Assembly: GCF_003386095.1 (NCBI RefSeq)
Contig: NZ_QREG01000003.1
Coordinates: forward strand, 248,001 to 312,000
Length of the DNA: 64,000 nucleotides
DNA from: Marinoscillum furvescens DSM 4134
GTDB taxonomy: Bacteria; Bacteroidota; Bacteroidia; Cytophagales; Cyclobacteriaceae
Direction: 5' to 3'
Part shown: positions 36,657 through 45,200 of the stretch, one piece after another
How the letters are laid out: each line of letters begins with the position of its first letter
How positions within the stretch are numbered: the stretch's first letter is position 1
Made by a program: the position numbers and the translations under genes
The notes under the pieces: generated by a model
Databases searched by the model: none
What the model was told of the DNA's origin: nothing
What the model saw: only the letters and a program-made list of their open reading frames with translations

Positions 36657-37398
36657 GCTCCCAGTTGTAGTCTTTATAGCTGATATCAGTATCCTCGGTG
36701 AGTTTCACATCCGCATACTGGTTGATGTACTCACGAATGGGCATCACGTCTTTAAAATCTCCCGCGTACCAGTCAAAGTACTTGGAAAGGCGAGCCTTTC
36801 GGGGCGTGATATCATTGTGAAAATCGCTATTGATAAAAATCCGGGCTTGCTCGTCAAACTGCTCATAAAGCTTGTCCGCCGTGTAGGCTTCACGCCTTAG
36901 TTTAGGACACGATTTGGAAGCGCAGTTCACTGCAAAATGGATTCCCGGCTCTTTCCATTTCTTCCTGAGAATACCATGTTCTACGTTGTTGAGGTCATAT
37001 TCCTCTCCTCCGATCTTGATAAACTTGATGTCCCACGGAGTATTCACAAATGGAATCTGAATGGTGCTCCCAATGTCTTTGATGCTTTTCACAGGGTAGT
37101 GTTCCAATATAAGATCTATGGTGAAAGCATTGTACACGTTGATCCAGTAGGCAATTTCCTCCTCCTTGCTCCAGCTATCATTAGGAGCTGTACTTCTCAG
37201 CAGGTCCAGGTATTCAGTAAGTTGTGCCCGGTTTTTCTTCAGCCTTTGGTAGTCTACTTTGCCTTCATCTGTTACATATTCTTGTAAAAGCCTGGTGAAC
37301 TGCTCATGTGACACGGGCTTACCGTCCTGCATATGCGGAGTAGGTGCTGCACACGCAAAGAGGGTAACGAAAACGATTAAAAATCCGAATAATCTCAT
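36643..37398 (-). CDS. DUF547 domain protein, probable lipoprotein
   Basis: A 251-residue exported protein. The N terminus MRLFGFLIVFVTLFACAAP is a lipoprotein signal with Cys16 as the likely lipidated residue. The DUF547 domain follows with EEIAYWINVYNAFTIDLIL (about residues 83-101), the conserved HGILRKKW and FAVNCASKSCPKLRREAYTA segments. The domain is found from bacteria to plants without known function, and its conserved Asn/His/Cys residues might form an enzyme site (inference). Confidence 0.85.
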   Translation of the reverse strand: MRLFGFLIVFVTLFACAAPTPHMQDGKPVSHEQFTRLLQEYVTDEGKVDYQRLKKNRAQLTEYLDLLRSTAPNDSWSKEEEIAYWINVYNAFTIDLILEHYPVKSIKDIGSTIQIPFVNTPWDIKFIKIGGEEYDLNNVEHGILRKKWKEPGIHFAVNCASKSCPKLRREAYTADKLYEQFDEQARIFINSDFHNDITPRKARLSKYFDWYAGDFKDVMPIREYINQYADVKLTEDTDISYKDYNWELNEQ

Positions 37399-37490
37399 AC
37401 TGAAATACTTTCTTTAAGTAACATACGCCAATTGCATAGTGTTCGGATGCGCTGGCAGGACTATATGTCGCAGCAGCGTCATAGAGACAT

Positions 37491-37538
37491 AAAAAAGCCC
37501 TTTTCAAGATACCTATTAATGCATCTTAAAAAGGGCTT
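37491..37538 (-). terminator. Rho-independent terminator after the PorP/OmpA gene
   Basis: Read on the minus strand, a 16-bp stem with one mismatch (arms at 37495-37510 and 37523-37538, AAGCCCTTTTCAAGAT against ATCTTAAAAAGGGCTT) is followed by a run of T. It lies about 20 bases after the stop at 37560 and closes the giant-adhesin operon. Confidence 0.9.
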
Positions 37539-37559
37539 CCGTCATTGCATAGCCTTTCG

Positions 37560-39206
37560 CTACTCGCCTATGAGTAGTTGAAATTCTACCCTTCGGTTTT
37601 TAGCACGATTCACTTCTGTATCATTGTTTACGAGTGGCTGAGACTCACCTTTACCCTCTACGCGTATGCGTCCTGCATTGATCCCTTTAGATACGAGGTG
37701 AGTTTTTACACGTTCTGCTCTATCCAAAGACAACTGATCATTGAACGCTTCACTACCCGAACTATCCGTATGACCGATAATCACAACATCATAATTGCTT
37801 TGGGCCTTAAGTATCGTTTCTACTTGTTTTAAAACTTCAATTGATTCTGGTGTGAAATTATCTGTAGCCAGCTCAAACCGAACTTCCTTGATGGCTTCCA
37901 GCTCCTGCTTGGCCTCCTCTGCGCTTTGCTTCGGCTCCTCGGATTGCGTTTGCTCAGGTTGCACTATTTCCGGCTTCTCTTCTTTGGGTTTAGGGCATCC
38001 TTTCTCTACTCCTGGCACCTCAGGACACTCATCGTCTATATCTACCACACCATCCCCATCACTGTCAGGGCAGCCTTTGTTGGCTTTGGCTCCCGCTAGC
38101 GTTGGGCAGCGATCCTCACTGTCTTTTATTCCATCACCATCTTGATCCGGACATCCTTGTAAGGCCGGCGAACCCGCCTGATTTGGACAACTGTCTTCCA
38201 CATCTGGAACACCATCTCCATCCGCATCCATCACAGGACAACCACCATTGGCAGCCAGCCCAAACTCCCCTGGGCAATCATCCTTTTTGTCAGGAACTCC
38301 ATCACCATCACGATCCCGCTCTGCCCATGGCATTCTATAAGAAAGCAACACCTCATGTGAAGCATTAGCCACATTGGCCAATTCTGGATCCACGATGTAA
38401 TCAAACGCATAACCAATGCCTAAACTCTCAGTAGCCTTAAACTGCAAGAGCATGTTTACAGATTCTGTAGGTCGGAAGCCAAGGCCTGCACCTACCCGGT
38501 CATTCATCCATGCCACCACATTAAAATCTGTAGAAATAGCCCCATCTTCCACTAGCTTGAGTAAAACATTTGGCTCTAGCCGAAGTGTAGGATTTACCTG
38601 ATAGCGGTACCCACCTGTCAAGAAATAATGGCGGGTTTCATCATAAAAAGTTTCTCCATTTGAGGTAAACTCTGAAGCCAACACTCCCGGCGCTGAGAAC
38701 CCTACCCAGAAATTTGGTCGGTCAAAAAAGACTCCTACTCCGAAGTTTGGATTAGAACTACTTGTGCGCTGAGCAAAGTTGCGATCGTCATCCACCACAT
38801 AGGCATCATTATAAGCCACTACCAAACGGTTAAGACTCCCGGAAACACCCATTGCCAGTTTGCCTCCCCATGCTTGTATGTGATAGCTGTAGTTGAGGGT
38901 GAGATTGGTCGCCGATGTGATAGCGATCTCGTCTCTACTAAAAGAAAGCCCCAAACCAATATTTCTGCCTGGAATATCCGAATCAACAGCAAAACTCTGT
39001 GTGTTCGGGGCACCTTCGAATCCCACCCACTGCCACCTACCCAAAGCGCGAGCATTGAGTCCGCCCGACACACCTGCAAATGCAGGGTTGTATAAAAGGC
39101 GACCGTACATAAACTGTGTATACTGGGGCTGCTGCTGTGCAAGCGAAACATGACCTGTAAACACCAATACTACCAGAACTAATATGATTGATTGAAATGA
39201 TTTCAT
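37560..39206 (-). CDS. PorP/SprF-like T9SS membrane protein fused to TSP3 repeats and OmpA domain
   Basis: A 548-residue outer-membrane protein. Signal peptide 1-23 (VSLAQ), then a PorP/SprF barrel (about 24-293) opening QQPQYTQFMYGRLLYNPAFAG, the family hallmark. Four Ca-binding thrombospondin type 3 repeats follow (about 295-405, pattern DxDGDGVPDxxDxCP). After a Pro/Glu/Gln linker comes an OmpA peptidoglycan-binding domain (about 438-548, IIGHTDSSGSEAFNDQLSLD and NRAKNRRVEFQ). SprF-type proteins are needed to export or anchor SprB-like type-B-CTD cargo in Flavobacterium. Here it starts 11 bases after the giant CHU_C protein's stop, behind GGGAG, so they are surely partners. The fusion would fix the barrel to peptidoglycan. 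Confidence 0.88.
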   Translation of the reverse strand: MKSFQSIILVLVVLVFTGHVSLAQQQPQYTQFMYGRLLYNPAFAGVSGGLNARALGRWQWVGFEGAPNTQSFAVDSDIPGRNIGLGLSFSRDEIAITSATNLTLNYSYHIQAWGGKLAMGVSGSLNRLVVAYNDAYVVDDDRNFAQRTSSSNPNFGVGVFFDRPNFWVGFSAPGVLASEFTSNGETFYDETRHYFLTGGYRYQVNPTLRLEPNVLLKLVEDGAISTDFNVVAWMNDRVGAGLGFRPTESVNMLLQFKATESLGIGYAFDYIVDPELANVANASHEVLLSYRMPWAERDRDGDGVPDKKDDCPGEFGLAANGGCPVMDADGDGVPDVEDSCPNQAGSPALQGCPDQDGDGIKDSEDRCPTLAGAKANKGCPDSDGDGVVDIDDECPEVPGVEKGCPKPKEEKPEIVQPEQTQSEEPKQSAEEAKQELEAIKEVRFELATDNFTPESIEVLKQVETILKAQSNYDVVIIGHTDSSGSEAFNDQLSLDRAERVKTHLVSKGINAGRIRVEGKGESQPLVNNDTEVNRAKNRRVEFQLLIGE

Positions 39207-39217
39207 GATCGCTCCCT

Positions 39218-42200
39218 TTATTTTTTAATGATTAGATATCCTTTTTTTACTGTTTCGCCATCGAGCTCGATCACGTAGTAGTATGTACCATCTGGAAGTG
39301 AGCTCCCGAGCTTGAAACTATTGTTGGAAAGCCCGGTGAATGCATTGGAACCATTGTCATAGCTTTCCACCTCGTATACCACTGCACCCCAGCGGTTGAA
39401 TATGGTCACCTTATTGTTCGGGAAGTTTTCGATTCCCGGTATTTCCCAGACTTCATTGGCCCCATCCCCGTCTGGACTTATACCCTGGGGTATTTCCTCT
39501 TTGGTGTTTTTGACCACCTCATCTGTCCTGGTTGCCCCCACATTGCCCAGCGCATCCGTCATGGTCACGCTCACAGTGATCACCCCATCCATCAGCGTAC
39601 TCAGGTTGAGATCTGAAATAGTAATGGAAGTACCAGAAACACTTCCAGATCCAGTTTGGCTACCTGATCCTTCATCCGTAATCTCGTAAGTATAGGAAGC
39701 TCCATCTTCCGCATTGTCAATAGCAAATGCAACCCTGGTTTGATTCAATGTGTTGATAGCCTTATTGGTAAAAGCAACCAAAAAATCCTCCGGGCCTGAA
39801 AGGTCAACAGAAGTACTCACACTGGCAGCAGTATTGCCGTTAGTAGCGGCATCAAATGCCGTATTTTCTGCCAAAGTAATTACCGTCGTTCCTTCACTCA
39901 TACCCGTAACTTCCAGCTCATAATTCGCCATCTGGCCGGTTAGTGAAGTAACTACTCCAGAGCTGAGCTCAAAATCAGAGCCCTCAAGACCAGACACCGG
40001 CTCAGAAAACTCAATAAACACGCTCACCGAAGGATCTACTCCTATTTCACTTTTTGATACAGACAATGTAGCTGAAGGCCTTGTGCCATCATAGAAATAA
40101 GAAATGGTGCTGGACGCCTCACTCTGGTTTCCTGCATCATCTTGAGCGGCTCCAGCAGGTATTTTCAAAGAGATATTGCCGTCTCCGTTGGCATCCACAT
40201 CAAAGGTAAAAGTCATATTATCTGAGGTCTGCAGATCAGTGACGGTACCATTGGACACTTCTATATCTTCCGGGACTAAACCTTCAACTTCCTCATCGAA
40301 TACCGCCGTAAAACTGATGGTTGACAGATTGGTCAAATCCCCCACATCGCTAGAAAGGGTCACTTTAGGAGCAATATTGTCCTGTAGTCGAATGACTAAT
40401 TGCTCTTCCTCACTCGTATTGGTCCCATCACTTACGGTAAGGGTGAGCGTGTATTGAGGCGTGGCACCAAAATCGAGTTTTGACGCGTCTGCTACAGTGA
40501 GTTTTCCAGTAGCTTGATCAAGAGCGAAAATACCTTCGGCATTTCCAGCGATTATATCCCAGGTAAAACTGGTATTGGCATCACCATCCGTGGCAATGGC
40601 AGTACCTACGGTCGCTCCATTTTCGGCTTGCTCATCGAGGAAAAACTCCTGGCCCGCAGCTATTACAGGAGTACTGTCATCATCTAAAATGGTCACCACT
40701 CCCTGAGCAGAAATAGCTACATCCAGCGTAGTTCCACTTATTGCTGACAGACTCACCGTTACAGTTTCATCGGATTCATCCTGAGTATCTACCTGTGGTA
40801 TCACGGTAAAAGTTTGAGTCTCACCAGCGACACCTGCAAAAGTCAACGTCTGACCAGTCAGCGCTGTGTAGTCGGTGCCTGCAGTTGCCGTTCCATCTGT
40901 CGTACTAGCATCTACCGTAAACCCGCCCTGTACAGCATTGTCCAAAGTCACCGTCACTGTGATCGCTCCCTCATCTTCGTTGCCCGACACATCTGCTATG
41001 GAAAGCGCTGCTGCATCGTCATTGGTAATGATAAGCGTAGCACCGTCTGTAATGTCTACGGCAAGTGAAGTAGCAGCCAGGTTGGACATGGCCACGGTCA
41101 AGGTTTCATCAGCCTCTAATTTACTATCGCTGGTAAGAGTTACTGTAAATGTCTGCTGCTCTCCCGCAGTACCCGCGAAAGTCAGGGTCTCTCCCGAAAC
41201 TGCCGTGTAGTCCTCTGTGGAAGTAGCAGTGCCGTCTGTAGTGGACACATCTACCGCAAACCCGCCTTGCACTGCATTGTCCAGTGTTGCGGTCACCGTC
41301 ATGGTTCCGTCGTTTTCATTTGCAGAAACATCTTGGATCGTCACAGCGGCTGTATCGTCATCAGTAATTGCCGCCAGCCCAGTATCATCTGCCATCAGGG
41401 CCATACCCGTAGGGTTTGACAGTGTTATTTCTAAGGTTTCTGTAGGTTCTAGTTGACTATCTGCGATGAGCACTACAGTCAGTGTTTTTGAGGTTTCGCC
41501 AGGAGCAAAAGTAAGTGTGCCGTCTGCCAGTGCATTAAAGTCTACCCCGGAAGTAGCCGTACCACCAGACACCGTATAATCCACGGTGATTTCTGCAGTT
41601 GGTGCCTTGTCAAGACTAATGGTGAATACCACGTCTGTAGTTCCTCCAGTACCTTCTTTCACTGACGGGTCATCTATGGATATCGAAGAGGCATCATCAT
41701 CAATGAGCGTTACTGTAGCATCGTCAGTAATATCCACATTTAGCGATGTAGCGGCCAGATTACTTAGCGCAACGCTAAGAGTTTCGTTAGGCTCAGGATC
41801 TGAGTCCACTATAGGTGTAACCAAAAACGTTTGAGTCTCTCCAGATAAACCCGTAAAAGTTAATGTTTCACCAGATACCGGAGTATAATCGGTACCAGCG
41901 ATAGCGGTACCATCAGTAGTGTTTGCATCCACAGTAAACCCACCCTGAACGGCGTTATCCAAGGTCACTGTAACCGAAATGGCACCGTCATCCTCATTAC
42001 CTGATACATCTTCAATACTTAAAGAAGCCGAATCATCATTGAGAATAGTAGCGGTGGCTTCATCTGAAATATCTACAGAAAGTGATGTACCGGATAGATT
42101 GCCTTGAGCAATGGTAAAGGTCTCATTGGACTCCACCTTGGTATCAGCACCCAGCATCACTGAAAAATTTTGTGTCTCGCCTGCCGTACCAGCAAAAGTG

Positions 42201-45200
42201 AGCGTCTCTCCTGATAGGGATGTAAAATCTCCATCTCCTACCTCGGCAGTTCCATTCACAGTACTTATATCTACAGAAAAACCTCCCTGAACAGCATTGT
42301 CAAGAGTGGCTGTGAAGGTGATGGCACCAGCATCTTCCTGACCTGAAACATCAGCAATCGTTACTGCTGCCGCATCGTCATTCAAAATAGTGCCTGTAGC
42401 TACGTTAGTGATATCTACCCCCAAAGTAGTCCCGGACAAGTTGCTTTGTGTTATTGTGAAAGTCTCGTTGGCTTCCACTTTTGTGTCTGCACCAAAAGTA
42501 ACTGTAGTGGTCTGCGTCTCGCCTGCAGCGCCAGCGAATGTCAACGTCTCACCAGATAGCGCCGTATAATCACCATCTCCTACAGTGGCAGTACCATCTG
42601 CCGTACTTACATCCACCGTAAAGCCTCCCTGAACAGCATTGTCCAGCGTGGCAGTGATGGTTACAGCACCATCACTTTCATTTCCAGATACATCTGCAAT
42701 AGTTACCGCAGCAGCATCATCGTTGGTAATGGTACCAGTAGCCCCATCTGTAATGTCTACTGACAGTGAAGTTCCGGACAGATTGTTCTGAGAAACACTA
42801 AGCGTTTCATTTGCTTCCAGTTTTGTGTCAGCTCCAAGGTTTACTGTAAAAGTCTGCGTCTCTCCAGCCGTACCTACAAAGGTTAGCGTCTCACCTATCA
42901 GTGGTGTAAAATCTCCATCTCCTACCTGAGCGGTACCGTCTGCAGTACTCGCGTCTACAGAAAAACCTCCCTGCACCCCATTGTCCAATGTGGCTGTAAA
43001 TGTGATTGTACCATTGTCCTCATTTTCCGACACATCGGCAATGGTCACAGCTGCAGCATCGTCGTTAGTGATAGTACCAGTAGCACCATCTGAAATATCT
43101 ACTGACAATGTGGTACCAGACAAGTTGCTTTGAGATACACTTAGTGTCTCATTTGCTTCGAGCTTAGTGTCTGCTCCAAGGCTTACTGTAAAAGTCTGCG
43201 ACTCTCCAGCCGTACCTACAAAAGTTAGCGTCTCCCCAGACAGTGGTGTAAAATCTCCATCTCCTACCTGAGCAGTACCGTCTGCGGTACTTACGTCCAC
43301 AGTAAAACCTCCTTGAACCCCATTGTCTAATGTAGCTGCAAACGTAATTGTGCCATTGTCTTCACTTTCCGATACATCGGCAATGGTCACAGCAGCAGCA
43401 TCGTCGTTGATGATAGTGCCCGTACCTGTCGCATCCCCAATTGCTGAAATTCCTGTATTGTTTGAAAGGGTAACTGTAATGGTTTCATTAGACTCCACAA
43501 TGGCATCTCCTGATACTGTAACGTCTATCGTTTTACTGGACTCGCCAGCAGCAAAACTCAATGTGCCAGACGCTGCTGTATAGTCTGCACCTGCTGTGGC
43601 AGTACCATCAGAAGTAGCATAATCAACGGTCACACCTCCGGCAGGAGCTACTTTAGAAAGGCTCACTGTAAAAGTTAGAGTGCTTGTGCCACTTGCTCCT
43701 TCATTCACCGAGGGGTCATCGATAGAAATAAGCACAACATCATCATCTGTATTCGTTGCTGTGATGGTTTGATTGGCCAAAGGGTCGAAATTATCATCAC
43801 TACTGGCATCGTTTATCGCCAGCGTAATGGTATAAACCACATCACCATCAATTACCGCATCATCCACTCCTGTTACATTTACAGTTTGAGGAAAGTCCCA
43901 ATTCGCAGTAGTAAATGTCAGGCTAGACTGATCAACAGTGCCTTCACCAGTGTTATTACTTAGCACATCAATTACCACATTACTTGCAGGCTGGGCATCT
44001 AATACTACAGTAAAATCATCCGTAGTACCTTGTTCCGATGTGGTGGTACTTCTTCCACTTTCAATGATCGTAAATCCTGCTACATCATCATCAGTATTGC
44101 TCACACTGACCATTTGGTCACCGAGCGGGTCAAAGAAATCATCGCTACTTGCATCACTTACGGTCAAAGTGACATTAAAGCTGATTGTACCATCTATGAT
44201 GTCATCGTCTACCCCTGTGACATTTACCGTCTGAGCCGAGTTCCAATTGGAAGTTGTAAACGTAAGGGAGGACAGGTCCACTGTTCCTTCTCCTGTATCT
44301 CCACTAGAAACAGAGATCACTACATCACTTTGCGGCTGAGCATCTAGTACTACGGTAAAACTATCACTGGATCCAGTTTCACTTATACTAGTGCTCCCGT
44401 CACTTTCCACCACTGTAAAGCCTGGAGTATCGTCATTGGTGATGGTACCCGTGCCCGTAAAATCATCTATCTGAGAGTCTCCAGTATTGTTTGAAAGGGT
44501 AACTGTAATGGTTTCATCTGCCTCTACCAGCACATCCCCCGCCAGGGTCACATCGATGGTTTTACTGGACTCGCCAGCAGCAAAACTCAACGTGCCAGAA
44601 GCTGCTGTATAGTCTGAACCTGCTGTGGCAGTACCATCAGAAGTAGCGTAATCCACTGTCACTCCTCCGGTCGGAGCTACATCAGAAAGACTTACGGTAA
44701 ATGTAAGGGTGCTTGTGCCACTTGCTCCTTCATTCACTGAGGGGTCATCGATGGATATAGATACAGGATCGTCATTTAGTATGGTCGCTGTGGCTCCGTC
44801 TGTGATATCTATAGCACTACCCGTCACCGTTACAGTCGTCAGATTGCTCATAGATATGTTGATCGTCTCATCTGGTTCTGACGTGCCATCAGCAAAAGGA
44901 GTGATTGTAAACATTTCGGTCTCACTTGCGGTACCGGCAAAAGTCAGTGTATGATTCACCACCGCTGCATAGTCACTATCTACTGTAGTAGCCGTACCGT
45001 CTGAAGTGCTCACATCCACGTCAAAACCGCCATCAACTGCATTGTCAACCGTTACAGTCACTGTGATCGCACCATCATCCTCATTGCCACTCACATTGGC
45101 AATAGTCACTGTAGCCTGATCATCGTTATTAATAGTAATTGAGGCGCCATCCGTAATGTCTATATCACTAGCTGCCACTGTAGCGGGTGACAGGTTGCTC

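Noticed and set aside
37319-37507. Minus-strand 62-codon frame upstream of DUF547
   Set aside because: It overlaps the DUF547 signal peptide in another frame and runs through the terminator hairpin, so it is not a credible gene.
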